A program made the translations under genes and the position numbers. A stretch of DNA of 64,000 nt, taken from assembly GCF_020193655.1 (NCBI RefSeq), contig NZ_JADYVE010000021.1, positions 18,866 through 82,865 on the forward strand, in the 5' to 3' direction. Under the pieces are notes generated by a model. That model was given only the letters and a program-made list of their open reading frames with translations, had not been told where the DNA came from and made no database searches. Below, in pieces: positions 45,864 to 54,969 of this stretch (positions are counted from its first letter, which is position 1; each line of letters starts with the position of its first letter). The stretch comes from Ensifer sp. IC3342. GTDB taxonomy: Bacteria; Pseudomonadota; Alphaproteobacteria; Rhizobiales; Rhizobiaceae.

Positions 45864-46210
45864 CTCGGACGGCATAAGGCGGCGGGCAAAAGCCACCAAG
45901 GACCGGAATGAGCTGCTCTAGCACGGCTCTAGCAAGTGCCCATCGAGGGTTGAACGTTTCACTATCGGGTCGCTATCGCGTCAAAGGGTGTTTCGAGGAC
46001 AGGTCGTTCCGAATTGTGGTCGTTGCAACGGCCAATGTTCCATAGGTGGTCACCAATTCCGTCCTGCACGTCGCCGTGAGGCGCCTGATGTTTGCGGATC
46101 GAAGGCAGATCGATGGGACCGCTTTCATCGAGGCATGTTGACCGCGGCAATATCTCGCGCCGTGCGGACAGCGCACCCGCATAGGTGCATTCGTCGGCCG
46201 CCGATTGCCC
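45864..46210. other. intergenic, no gene seen
   Basis: About 350 bp between the small hypothetical gene and the esterase. I see no gene, repeat or clear terminator. Confidence 0.35.
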
Positions 46211-47473
46211 TCATTCCTGCCCATCGAGGAAGAACCGCACCATTTGGGAAGAGGCATCCGGACCATGCGGATCTGTATACGTTCCAGCGGAGTGGCCGCC
46301 GGACCAGGCATGGCCGGCACCGTACACCAACCAATATTCGACCGCCGGCCTTCCCGCGGTGTCCGCGACAATGGTTCTTGCATAGGTCCGCCCGCCGGCG
46401 GATCGGCCAGATTCCTTCCGGACGGCCCAGCCCGCGCCAGTTGGCGTTGCCGCCGCGACGATCCGATCGGCGTTGGAAGAATGCACCGTCCGATCCGCAC
46501 TTCCTTGAAAGACGATCGTCCGGAGCGGGTGCCCATTGGCGAGCCGCTTCGGACTGGATGCAAGGCCGCCATCGCCGCGCATCGCGGAGAAAGCTGATAT
46601 GACGTCGCTGGCCGACCCGTAGGCCAAGCCGGAATGGATCCCCGCGGCTGAATAGAGATCGGGATAAGTCTCGCCCATGACCGCCGCCATTGCGCCCCCT
46701 GCCGATAGGCCGGCCACGAAGGTTCGGCCGCGATCGAGGCTGAATTCCGACATGATCTCGGTGGTGATTCCCGCAATGATCGAGGGTTCGCCCTCGTCGC
46801 GCATCTGGTCGGCGGGCCTGAACCAGTTCCAGCAGGTCGACGCGTTGTTAGCCCCGTTTTGACGCGGATAGGCAATCACCAGGCCGTGCTTCTCGGCGAC
46901 TGCATTCATGCCGGTTCCTGCTGCAAAATCTTCGGGATCCTGCTTGCAGCCATGAAGCATGACAACGAGGCCGCGCGGCCGATCGGGTGCGGACGCGGGA
47001 ATGTAGAGCCTGTAGCTTCGCGAGCCGGCGGGGCAGGTGAAGGATCGCGCCAGGAACTGTGCCCCATCCGGCAAGATGGGCTCGGGGACCTGTTTGGCGG
47101 TTCCCGGTAGGCCGGCGCCGTGTAGCAACCCGAAGCCGCCGGATGCCAACCGCCCCTCGCGCAAGATCCGTACCGTTTCTCCCAAGGATTTCCGCAACCT
47201 TCGCGACGCAGTGCCATCGCTGACCTTTTCGGCGGAGTCTTCGGCCTCAGGCTTTGCCGATGGCTGGATGATTTCCGCATCCGGATCGACCGGAAAGGGG
47301 GTGGAACGCTGGACTGGCGGCGGTGGTGTGATGTCCGGATTTGTCGAGGTGCGAGCATCGGAGGCCGGGCGGCCGGCCAGTGCATCTTGGATCACGCGTG
47401 TCGCCTCGGCGAGGTTCAGAGCGCGCGTGGACCTTACCGCACGGCGCATGGCCGTTGCAAAATCGTCATTCAT
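46211..47473 (-). CDS. PHB-depolymerase-family esterase
   Basis: About 420 residues. The first 130 are a low-complexity Pro/Ala/Asp region (ITPPPPVQRSTPFPVDPDAE) with no signal peptide visible. The alpha/beta-hydrolase core has LVVMLHGCKQDPEDFAAGTG (oxyanion region), the lipase box FVAGLSAGGAMAAVM (nucleophilic Ser in GLSAGG), STCWNWF and HAWSGGHSAGTY (catalytic His). This is the esterase_phb (PhaC-type poly-hydroxyalkanoate depolymerase) group. The polymer substrate is not certain. The regulator at 47504 lies 30 bp upstream on the same strand. Confidence 0.8.
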   Translation of the reverse strand: MNDDFATAMRRAVRSTRALNLAEATRVIQDALAGRPASDARTSTNPDITPPPPVQRSTPFPVDPDAEIIQPSAKPEAEDSAEKVSDGTASRRLRKSLGETVRILREGRLASGGFGLLHGAGLPGTAKQVPEPILPDGAQFLARSFTCPAGSRSYRLYIPASAPDRPRGLVVMLHGCKQDPEDFAAGTGMNAVAEKHGLVIAYPRQNGANNASTCWNWFRPADQMRDEGEPSIIAGITTEIMSEFSLDRGRTFVAGLSAGGAMAAVMGETYPDLYSAAGIHSGLAYGSASDVISAFSAMRGDGGLASSPKRLANGHPLRTIVFQGSADRTVHSSNADRIVAAATPTGAGWAVRKESGRSAGGRTYARTIVADTAGRPAVEYWLVYGAGHAWSGGHSAGTYTDPHGPDASSQMVRFFLDGQE

Positions 47474-47503
47474 CGAGTTGTCCTTGTTGGTCGGGCCGCA
47501 GTT

Positions 47504-47923
47504 CTATCGGATGCGTTCGGCCAGCGCTGATTTCAGCTGGGTGCTGGCCTGGAGCGCGCCGAGTACGGTGATGGATTCAATTGTTGCCAGAGCAAGCTCC
47601 GGTGTGACGTCGGGTGCGATGCGGGCAAGTCCGACCACCTTGATGTGAAGTCTTTCGCCGGCCGCCTTCACCGATTCCAGATCGGCTCTGCTGTAGTCGC
47701 GCAATCCCAACTCGAGCGTGTGCCGAACGATCGACTGCTTGACGGCCTCGGCCTCGGCTGAAAGCTGGTTGCGGATCGCTGTTCGGATGAAGTCGGTGCG
47801 ATTGGAATAAAATCCTTCCTGCACGAGAAGGTCGATGCGACCAAGATCGACGTAACCGAGATTGATGGTGATCTTCTCCGATTCACCGCCCTTGTCGCGA
47901 AACTTGTATACATTATCGTTCAT
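47504..47923 (-). CDS. ribbon-helix-helix (CopG-like) transcriptional regulator
   Basis: About 139 residues. The N-terminal strand KITINLGYVDLGRIDLLVQ and helix EGFYSNRTDFIRTAIRNQLS form a ribbon-helix-helix DNA-binding domain. The C-terminal 80 residues are helical (TLELGLRDYSRADLESVKAA). The start is fixed by ATGAACGATAAT following an inverted repeat region. It is co-directional with the esterase and probably controls it and itself. Confidence 0.75.
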   Translation of the reverse strand: MNDNVYKFRDKGGESEKITINLGYVDLGRIDLLVQEGFYSNRTDFIRTAIRNQLSAEAEAVKQSIVRHTLELGLRDYSRADLESVKAAGERLHIKVVGLARIAPDVTPELALATIESITVLGALQASTQLKSALAERIR

Positions 47924-47932
47924 GTTACATCC

Positions 47933-47973
47933 ACCATCCAGATGGATGGTATATGGATGGATTATCCGTCCAT
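47933..47973 (-). promoter_or_regulatory. two tandem palindromes, candidate operator of the RHH regulator
   Basis: The first is perfect: ACCATCCA and TGGATGGT with a GA spacer (47933-47950). The second has arms ATGGATGGAT and ATCCGTCCAT around one T (47953-47973), with a single mismatch. The two share the GGATGG core and lie 10 bp upstream of the regulator's start codon, in the position for self-repression. Confidence 0.7.
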
Positions 47974-48308
47974 TACAAGAGCCATGTTGTTTGCTGGCGA
48001 CCTAATTGCACCTCGATCAACCTCGAAGACTCCTCACGCATCGAGACTGCACGCCATTTCTATGTCGAGGCTGGAACGGCATCGCACGATCCGAAACCAC
48101 GTGCCGACTTCTCGATCAGAGCGTATCCGTACTGCCGCTCGACGCCACATAGTCCGAAAGTATCGCGGCGGCACTCGCGGCCCGCCGCCTGCCGAATTTG
48201 CTCGGCGCGTGCTGTACGACTGGCGGTAGTCGGTACGAAAGCCGGAACGCGATCGCCTGCATTTGGTCAGTCGGCCCCGTAGGTTAAAACTGACCAGCTC
48301 GGCTTCGG
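47974..48308. other. intergenic, no gene seen
   Basis: About 330 bp with no supported frame. It starts right after the operator palindromes. Confidence 0.35.
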
Positions 48309-48557
48309 TCAGTCCTTTTCGGGAAAATCAGGCTTGGAATTCTCGTCGCTGGTTGGTTCTCCTTCGAGAGAACGAATGTTGCGCAGAGCTTCGCGGAGAG
48401 CCTGGCCTTGAGGGTGGTCGCCGGCGACCTCCAAAAAGCTGGCTATCGACCATCTCGTCGCGGCACCACCAGAGGCGGTGTTAGCGCGATGGATGACAAA
48501 ATGCTCGCCGGTCATTCGATCATGCTCGAGAAACCACTTGTCGCCATTCGAGCTCAT
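48309..48557 (-). CDS. small hypothetical protein
   Basis: About 82 residues, acidic. KWFLEHDRMTGEHFVIHRA and FLEVAGDHPQGQALREAL are its most ordered parts. The start MSSNGDK has AAGGAA upstream; an in-frame ATG nine codons earlier is less likely. No family recognised, but the style matches small rhizobial orphan proteins. Confidence 0.55.
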   Translation of the reverse strand: MSSNGDKWFLEHDRMTGEHFVIHRANTASGGAATRWSIASFLEVAGDHPQGQALREALRNIRSLEGEPTSDENSKPDFPEKD

Positions 48558-48614
48558 TGCAAATTCCTTCAGTCCTTGTGGCATTCCCGGATCCTCATAT
48601 GGCGCTGAAATTCG

Positions 48615-49320
48615 TCATCGCGGCATTATGCGTGATAGGGACAAATCTCCTGTCTCGGTCACTCGGAGAGGCTGTTTCGACGCCCACCTGAACGATAGAA
48701 GCATCGGAAGAACTCCTTTGTTCCCTATCACGTCCCCCGATTGTAATCGTGCTTGCCAGCAGTTCCGACGTCGACCATTCAATCGGGTGAAATCGAACAT
48801 GTTGAAAGGGCGGCCCGTCAGTTCGTCGCGCATTCGGGACACGACAATATTCGGTGATGTGCCAACCAGGGTGGTGAGCCCGCCAAGCAAGGATCCAAAC
48901 GCCATCGGCATGAGAAAAGACGAAGGGGAAGCTTTCGACCGGCGAGCCATCTGGAACGCGACGGGGATCATCATCGCCAGCGCGCCAATGTTCTTGATGA
49001 AGACGGAAAGGACCGAGACGGTCGTCACGAGAATAACAGCCTGACCCTGTACAGAGGTCACGCTCGGGGCCACGCGATGGAGAAACGCCTCTATGACACC
49101 ACTGCGCTCGATCGCGGCGCTTACGACAAGCGCGCTGGCTACAATGATGACAATGTCGTCCCCGAAGCCGGAGAACGCTGCCTTGTGCGGCACGATGCCG
49201 GTGAAAACTGCGGCAAGCAACGCGACAACCGCAACGAGGTCATAGCGGAGCCGCCCCCAAATGAAAGCGACCATCAGGCCGGTCAGAATTGGTGAAGGCG
49301 AAAGCCTGGGCTTGTGTCAT
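48615..49320 (-). pseudogene. SLC13-type anion permease, frameshifted and truncated
   Basis: The frame MTQAQAFAFT at 49320 is continued in another frame by LTGLMVAFIWGRLRYDLVAV. One extra A near 49289 accounts for the switch. Helices VSAAIERSGVIEAFLHRVAP and VFIKNIGALAMMIPVAFQMA with GGLTTLVGTSPNIVVSRM are the SLC13/DASS ion-binding loop. After about 200 residues of an expected 580 or more the sequence turns to unrelated DNA, so the C-terminal two thirds are lost. Confidence 0.65.
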
Positions 49321-49467
49321 GGATAAAGTCCCGACCAACTCTTCCCAATGCCAAGTCCATTTTTACCCTGTCTGGATCACTTACCAGGTTCACTCAACGG
49401 CGCGGCACCTCCAAAGTCCGTCCAGGCTTTTCGGGCTTCGTGTGCGGATGCGCGTATGATCACACGA

Positions 49468-49596
49468 TTACAGGATGCGTCCGAACAGGACGGAATAAAC
49501 AATCACTGCAACCGCCAGAGTAAAGGCAAGCGATACGAACAGGCGCGTGAAATCGTAGGTATAGAAGCGGGCGGGAATGAGGTTTTTCATTGCCAT
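49468..49596 (-). CDS. 42-residue single-helix membrane protein
   Basis: A frame too short for usual gene calling: MAMKNLIPARFYTYDFTRLF, then SLAFTLAVAVIVYSVLFGRI and a final Leu. It has a short basic cytosolic head and one long hydrophobic helix. A ribosome site (GGAA) lies 5 bp upstream, right after the stop of a 14-residue frame. Small one-helix proteins of this kind often bind larger membrane complexes; the partner here is unknown. No family recognised. Confidence 0.5.
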   Translation of the reverse strand: MAMKNLIPARFYTYDFTRLFVSLAFTLAVAVIVYSVLFGRIL

Positions 49597-49599
49597 TTC

Positions 49600-49644
49600 C
49601 TAAGTTTCGGTGGTCCGAAGCTCGAGGATTTGATCGAATGTCAT
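49600..49644 (-). CDS. 14-residue leader-like peptide ORF
   Basis: MTFDQILELRTTET with an AAAGGGA site upstream ends 3 bp before the start of the 42-residue membrane ORF. Its position and good ribosome site suggest either a coupled leader peptide or the head of a truncated gene. Confidence 0.35.
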   Translation of the reverse strand: MTFDQILELRTTET

Positions 49645-50128
49645 GATTTCATTCCCTTTAATCAGGTTTATTATCGGGATCGTTGCAGGCCCGTGCTCGG
49701 ACCAGGAGCCAATGGCAATCCAGATTTTTTACGGTGCGCTATAAAATATTTAAAGTAAACAACTAATTCCGTTCCTCATTCACAAATATTTTTCAGCGGG
49801 CCTTCGTAGCAAATTTCGACATCCAAATGAAAAACAACACCGCCTTAGGCGCACCTATATTTACAGAATTCGAAACTTTAATTTCTGTGAAAACTGCTTT
49901 TATCTCAAAAAACACGGTAATGACACAATCAATTGATAGAGCTTCTTACTTAGTTTTTTGGTTCATCAGAGGCATTAAACCAAGCTCATGCTCCGCATAT
50001 CCAAGTGCGGCCGCCGATTGCGGCCTTGCTCCAATGCGGCAGTACAGAGCGTAGCGGTGCGCGCTCAAGTGGCGCCAAACGGGCTGGTTTGATTTCACGA
50101 TGACGAAGCCCCAGAAAAGGAGGGCAGC
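49645..50128. other. AT-rich intergenic stretch
   Basis: 49710-49960 is far lower in GC than the rest of the window, with runs such as ATAAAATATTTAAAG. A 75-residue frame (49827-50054) starts inside it but has no family features. It may be foreign DNA or a degraded promoter region. No repeat found. Confidence 0.4.
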
Positions 50129-50416
50129 ATGCTTGCCCGGACGACGCATCGAACAGTCCATTTCGACCAACCGTTCTGGATGCCAGACCTCGGTGAAATG
50201 GTCCCGGCTGGCGACTACGAGGTCGATGAGGACGAGGAATTGATCGAAGGGATCTCTTGGCTCGCCTATCGCCGTGTGGCGACCTTTATCAAGTTACCAG
50301 CCACGGCCGAGAACAAATACCGAATGCGGCTGATAGCGATCGATCCTGAGGAGCTTGAACGCCTGACGGCAGTCGATCGCAACGAAGCCGCAATCTTCCC
50401 GTCACTTTCACCATAA
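50129..50416 (+). CDS. conserved hypothetical protein
   Basis: About 95 residues. TVHFDQPFWMPDLGEMVPAG then DYEVDEDEELI and SWLAYRRVATFIKLPA suggest a compact beta-rich protein. No signal or helix. This reads as a rhizobial family of unknown function. AAGGAGGG upstream is a strong start signal. Confidence 0.6.
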   Translation: MLARTTHRTVHFDQPFWMPDLGEMVPAGDYEVDEDEELIEGISWLAYRRVATFIKLPATAENKYRMRLIAIDPEELERLTAVDRNEAAIFPSLSP

Positions 50417-50427
50417 GGCAACACCCA

Positions 50428-50643
50428 ATGCGCCATCATCTATTCCCGATCGGGCTGTCAGTGCGACTTAAAGATCGCGCAAATATTTCACCTCGTGCGG
50501 CGGAAACCTATCAGATCACCGCCAAACTCCCTCTGAGAGACAATTCGCCTCAGTATCGCATGCGCAATGATGAACTCGGCCAAGAGCGCGTGAGCAACGA
50601 AGATAATCTGGAGCCGATTGACGGCCTGACGTCCGATAACTGA
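50428..50643 (+). CDS. small hypothetical protein
   Basis: About 71 residues: LFPIGLSVRLKDRANISPRA, AETYQITAKLPLRDNSPQYR and MRNDELGQERVSNEDNLEPI. The mixed-charge beta-like pattern with a QYR-R-E-ERV end resembles short rhizobial proteins in the same region of other genomes. It starts 11 bp after the previous gene, so the two are probably co-transcribed. Function unknown. Confidence 0.6.
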   Translation: MRHHLFPIGLSVRLKDRANISPRAAETYQITAKLPLRDNSPQYRMRNDELGQERVSNEDNLEPIDGLTSDN

Positions 50644-50690
50644 TCAGCGTTCAGCTGTCGCGCAGGCGACTGTGGGGAGGAGAGCTGCAG

Positions 50691-50927
50691 ATGAAAAGTA
50701 AACACGAAGAACACGCGCTCGCCATCAGCACATGGGAATCCGAAGGGCGCGCGCCGAACCGATCCGGACAGCGCGATGAGTATGGCCGCCGTTTCGAAGG
50801 CGACGGAACCCATACGATCTATCACCTCTTCACCGGAGAAACTGCAGAGATCGGCCCCTGGAAGATGGAAGGGCTTAACCCGAAAAATGCAGCGAGAGCG
50901 CTGCATATTCTCAATAACCCAACCTAG
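50691..50927 (+). CDS. small hypothetical protein
   Basis: About 78 residues, hydrophilic: EEHALAISTWESEGRAPNRS and TIYHLFTGETAEIGPWKMEG, ending LHILNNPT. GGGAGGAG lies before the ATG. Reads like a real, short soluble protein; family unknown. Confidence 0.5.
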   Translation: MKSKHEEHALAISTWESEGRAPNRSGQRDEYGRRFEGDGTHTIYHLFTGETAEIGPWKMEGLNPKNAARALHILNNPT

Positions 50928-51240
50928 CCGTGATCATACACCTGTGGAACAACACCAGCACGGCTGCCCTCGCAGGGCACGCCGCGCTGGTGAAGAATAT
51001 TGACACCCCTTTTCGCCGCACCGACATACCCGGCGTCGACATCGCCGGGTATGTCGGAACAGCTGTTGCCACAGCTCACGTGCCACCAGGCGATCAAGCC
51101 GGTCCGCGAAGCGGGCCGAGGCATGCCCGCAAGACCACGAAGCCGATATTCCTCGCGTTATCGCATTCGCGTAAACGAACCGCCACTCGAATACTAGTGG
51201 CGCGATAGCGCGGCGATTAAGGGTGCGCTAAAATGCCAGC
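50928..51240. other. intergenic, no gene seen
   Basis: Short frames on both strands lack family features. I see no repeat or RNA. Confidence 0.3.
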
Positions 51241-51444
51241 ATGACCCAGCGATACGAATTGCATGATGACATCAACGGCTTGTGGAGCGTGATTGATCGC
51301 TTCACCGGCTGGCCTGCTCGATGGCAAGGCATACCGCAAACCGGCCTGGACTATTTCGATGCGGACGATCTAACGGACTTGCTGAATCTGCTAGACGAAC
51401 GCAGACGGGCGAAAGGCAAGCCGGAAAGCGGCGGGCTAAAGTGA
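51241..51444 (+). CDS. small hypothetical protein
   Basis: About 67 residues: RYELHDDINGLWSVIDRFTG then WPARWQG and DYFDADDLTDLLNLLDERRR. Acidic with an alpha-helical end. Not recognised, but the sequence looks selected rather than random. No neighbour on the same strand within 250 bp. Confidence 0.5.
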   Translation: MTQRYELHDDINGLWSVIDRFTGWPARWQGIPQTGLDYFDADDLTDLLNLLDERRRAKGKPESGGLK

Positions 51445-51620
51445 CCGAAACGTTGCTTCTAAGATGGCCCCTCAGGAGCGGCTCAACAGGTTGACAGTTG
51501 GCCCCTTCCGCCCACTGGGTGGATGCTGCCCTGATGCTGCCCGCCTAGACGGCGCATGCAACGTTCCATTTCGATTTCAAGTACCGTCCGAGAGAAGTGT
51601 AGGCAGGCCCCCGGAACTTT
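51445..51620. other. intergenic, nothing seen
   Basis: Short gap before the small membrane protein, with no visible element. Confidence 0.3.
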
Positions 51621-51791
51621 TTAGAATACGTCCAGATAGCTGAGCAACGAAACTACGCCGACGACTACAACAACGACCTGAGCCATCTGCTTCATCGTTG
51701 AGTCAATCGGAAGTTTTTGCACGAGGTACAGCACCAGGACGGCAAGGCCTGTAATCAGGATGCTTATGATGATGCTGATTATTATGCTCAT
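51621..51791 (-). CDS. Thivi_2564-family small membrane protein
   Basis: About 56 residues. Two long hydrophobic stretches (SIIISIIISILITGLAVLVL and AQVVVVVVGVVSLLSYLDVF) are separated by QKLPIDSTMKQM, a match to the short Thivi_2564 membrane family as I recall it. The start MSIIIS gives the family length; an in-frame start 25 codons earlier is not part of it. Function unknown. Confidence 0.6.
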   Translation of the reverse strand: MSIIISIIISILITGLAVLVLYLVQKLPIDSTMKQMAQVVVVVVGVVSLLSYLDVF

Positions 51792-51899
51792 ACCCCCAGG
51801 CCCTTTGAGCGGAGTGCCTTCCGGCAGTGACGGGTAAATGCGTCTGAGTTCTACAACGGGAGGCATGTCACGCCGTAATGCTCCTACCTCTCGGCGATT

Positions 51900-52519
51900 G
51901 AGCTCGCGGCCATTGGGAAGCCGTCGATGTCATTCGCGAACTTTGGGCCGGGCACACGGTGACGCGAGACACACCCATCACCGTGTCCGAGGCGCGGCTG
52001 TATACGCTGCCGGAACACGCTCCGTCGCTGATTGCCGCGGCTTTGACGCCGGAAACGGCCGAAAGGGCAGGGGAATGGGCCGACGGCCTCATTACAGTCA
52101 ATCAGGCGCGCGATAATCTCGCAGCGATGATCGAGGCATTTAGGCGCGGTGGCGGCGAAGGCAAACCGCTCTATCTGCAGGTCCACATCTCCTATGCGCA
52201 CAGTGACGGGAAAGCGAGACAGAATGCCTTCGAGCAGTGGAGGAGCAATGCGATTAGCGCCTTCCAATCCGAAACGCTGCGCACCCCCGGCGACATTGAG
52301 ACCGCGACTAGAAACGTCCGGCCCGAAGATCTCGACACCTACGTTAGAATATCCTCTGACCTCGAGCGGCACCTCGCCTGGATCGAAGAGGATATCGCGG
52401 CTGGTTTCAACGAGATCTACCTTCACAATGTGGGTCGCAACCAGCTCGACTTCATTGACACTTTCGGTGCGTCGGTTCTGCCCCGCGTGAGCACCCGTGG
52501 TGGTGTCGGTCACAGATAA
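51900..52519 (+). pseudogene. LLM-class flavin-dependent oxidoreductase, N-terminally truncated
   Basis: From GHWEAVDVIRELWAGHTVT the frame continues to LYTLPEHAPSLIAAALTPET, LAAMIEAFRRGGGEGKPLYL, PEDLDTYVRISSDLERHLAW and LHNVGRNQLDFIDTFGASVL. These are the second half of the TIGR03885-type flavinoid oxidoreductases (luciferase-like TIM barrel, normally about 320 residues). An in-frame TGA near 51900 and loss of the FMN-binding first half make it a remnant. The GTG at 51959 could still start a shorter frame. Confidence 0.6.
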
Positions 52520-53123
52520 CGGCGCCCACTCCCACCGGCTTTTCGAGATCATGCCTGACGGGTCGCACAGACCTGCACCGCACGCCAAGGTGTATCTTTC
52601 TTCTCGAGTCACTGCGCATGAGGATCCGCTGGAACTCCTTCGGGCGCATGCCATGGAAGACTGGTGTCCTGAAGTGTTACCCACGCATTCCGACCGCATC
52701 TAGTTGGGAGATGCAACCTCGCCGTGAGTTGAACCGGTCACATCCTCTCGGTGTTACTCGGCGATCGTCCACTGCGGCCACCAAACTGGACGGGAAGCTA
52801 TGGAAAACTCTCGCTGCGCCCGTGCCTTGACCGGCGCTACGGTACCCCCGCCATCGATCCGACAACCACCATCACGAGCGCGTTCATATCGATTTCGCCA
52901 TTGATGGTGAGTCTATCGCCGGCGCGCTGCACGCGAAGTTTGGAATTATCTTTGCGGGCCTCCTTTCTACTTCGCCGGTGGCAGCCTCGATGAGAGCCCT
53001 CGGTTCTATTCTCCCCGTTGCGATCGCTAACACCCATTCCCGGAGACTCCTTCTTATATCGGCCTTATATCGGCGGCTCCAGCTGCAGCGCTTCAGTTTA
53101 GTCACGCTGATTTCTCCCGGCGC
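52520..53123. other. gap with short uncertain frames
   Basis: A plus-strand frame (52497-52703) contains HEDPLELLRAHAMEDWCPEV, which looks protein-like and may be part of a broken gene. A minus-strand frame (52837-53037) contains RAGDRLTINGEIDMNALVMV. Neither has a family I can name. Confidence 0.3.
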
Positions 53124-53945
53124 CTATTTACTCTTACCGCCCGACTTCGTTTCGAGGCTCTTTTTCAGAGCCGACATCAGGTCGATCACGTTGCCAGTGT
53201 AGGCAGGCTCTTCATCCTTGCCTTTGCCTTTCGGCTTTGCACCCTTTTTGGCCGACTTGCGCTTGCTCTCAATGATTTCCTTGAGTTTTTCCTGCACCGG
53301 ATCTTGGACCATGTCCGGGTTCCAAGGTTTGCTCCGCTCCTCGATCAGCGAAGTGACGAGGCTCATCAGCTTGGGGTCATTGTCGCCGTCGCCGATATCG
53401 TCAAAATAGTTTTCCGGCTTCCGCACCTCGTCGCCATAGCGGAGCGTCCAGACGACGATGCCCTTGCCGCAGGGCTCCAGCATCACAGCGCGCTCGCGCC
53501 GGCCGATGACAAGCCTGGAGATGCCAACGACCTTCTCTGCCTCCATGGCGTCGCGGATAACGCTGAACGCCTCGTGGCCGACCTCATCCGACGGCGACAG
53601 GTAGTGGGGCTTCTCCAGCCAGACCCACTCGATCGTGTTGCGCGGCACGAACTTTTCGATGTCGATCGTCCGGGCGCTCTCGAGCGCGACACTCTGTAAT
53701 TCTTCGTCCTCGATCACCAGGAAGTCGTTTTCGCCGCGCTCGTATCCCTTCGCCTCGTCTTCTTCATCAACTACTTTTCCGGTCTCAGCGTCGACATACC
53801 GGGAGACGACGCGATTGTTCGTCTTCCGGTTCAGGGTGTGAAAGCGGACCTTCTCCGACTCGCTGGTCGCCGGCATCATCGAAACGGGGCAGGTCACGAG
53901 CGAGAGCTTGAGATAGCCTTTCCAATATGGACGTGGGGGCGCCAT
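53124..53945 (-). CDS. ku: non-homologous end-joining protein Ku
   Basis: About 273 residues. The Ku core starts MAPPRPYWKGYLKLSLVTCP, with RFHTLNRKTNNRVVSRYVD, KPHYLSPSDEVGHEAFSVI and YGDEVRKPENYF. It binds double-strand DNA ends and recruits LigD. A basic tail (SKRKSAKKGAKPKGKGKDEE) probably helps DNA binding. It is the second of two Ku genes here, downstream of the first by about 75 bp and both co-directional with ligD, so it is an operon-like NHEJ locus. Confidence 0.95.
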   Translation of the reverse strand: MAPPRPYWKGYLKLSLVTCPVSMMPATSESEKVRFHTLNRKTNNRVVSRYVDAETGKVVDEEDEAKGYERGENDFLVIEDEELQSVALESARTIDIEKFVPRNTIEWVWLEKPHYLSPSDEVGHEAFSVIRDAMEAEKVVGISRLVIGRRERAVMLEPCGKGIVVWTLRYGDEVRKPENYFDDIGDGDNDPKLMSLVTSLIEERSKPWNPDMVQDPVQEKLKEIIESKRKSAKKGAKPKGKGKDEEPAYTGNVIDLMSALKKSLETKSGGKSK

Positions 53946-54020
53946 CGTTCACCTCCCTTAACTTGCGCGGCGACGCTGAGCGGGTGCGCTCTTCGCGGCG
54001 GTTTTCGCCTTGGCCGCGGT

Positions 54021-54866
54021 CTAGCGGCTCGCCTGTGCTCTGCCTTTGGGTGCGGCCTTGCCGGCGCGCCTCCTCGGCTGCTCTGTGGCCTTGATGCCGG
54101 CACTTTGACGCAGCGCCTCCAGCAAGTCGCTGGATTTCGAAACCTTCGGAGGAGCGCGCTTCGGCAGGGCCTTTCCTTCCATCTTGGCCTTGACCAAATC
54201 AGCGAGTGCGGCTTCGTACCGGTCGTCGAACTCGTCAGCCGAGAAGGTTCCCTTTTTGGTGCCGATGATGTGCTTGGCGAGGTCGAGCATCTCGCCCTTG
54301 ATCTTGATCTCCGGAATCTCCTTGAACGCCTCCTTGGCGCTTCGGACCTCGTAGTCGAAGTTCAGTGTCGTGGCGATCAAGCCTTTGTCGTGCGTGCGAA
54401 CAAGCACGGTCCGCATTCGCCGGAACAGAACGGTCTGGGCGATGGCGGCGACCTTCTTCTTGCGCATGCCCTCACGCAGTAGGGCAAAAGCGTCGGTGCC
54501 CATCTTGTCCGGCGTCAGGTAATAGGGCCGGTCGAAATACACCTTGTCGATGTCGTCACAGCCGATGAACGCCTGGACACGCAGGGTTTTGTCGCTCTCG
54601 GGGACCGCGGCGGCAACTTCCTCCGGCTCGAGCACCACATACCTGTCGTTATCGAGCTCGTAACCCTTGACCTGACCTTCCTTCTCCACCGGCTTGCCGG
54701 TCACGCTGTCGACGAATTCGCGACGCACTCGGTTTCCCGTTTCTCGATTGACCGTATGGAAGGAGATTCGCTCGGAGGTCGAGGTGGCGGTGTAGAGCGC
54801 CACTGGCGTGGTTACCTCGCCAAACCGAATGTAGCCCTTCCATTGGGCTCGTCCCGCGACTGCCAT
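54021..54866 (-). CDS. ku: second non-homologous end-joining protein Ku
   Basis: About 281 residues. MAVAGRAQWKGYIRFGEVTT opens the Ku core; ISFHTVNRETGNRVRREFVD and RPYYLTPDKMGTDAFALLRE match the family. The tail (KATEQPRRRAGKAAPKGRAQ) is basic and Ala-rich, unlike the first Ku. The two differ along their length, so they are diverged paralogues, as found in the paired sku genes of Sinorhizobium, and may form a heterodimer. The start has AGGAGTG upstream. Confidence 0.95.
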   Translation of the reverse strand: MAVAGRAQWKGYIRFGEVTTPVALYTATSTSERISFHTVNRETGNRVRREFVDSVTGKPVEKEGQVKGYELDNDRYVVLEPEEVAAAVPESDKTLRVQAFIGCDDIDKVYFDRPYYLTPDKMGTDAFALLREGMRKKKVAAIAQTVLFRRMRTVLVRTHDKGLIATTLNFDYEVRSAKEAFKEIPEIKIKGEMLDLAKHIIGTKKGTFSADEFDDRYEAALADLVKAKMEGKALPKRAPPKVSKSSDLLEALRQSAGIKATEQPRRRAGKAAPKGRAQASR

Positions 54867-54969
54867 GGCTCACTCCTGGCGCATCTCCAAAACCAAGGAG
54901 TCAACAGAATCCCTTTCCCGTTTGTTCCGGGTGAACGACAAATCTTTTCAAGGATTTTCGCGTACGAGC

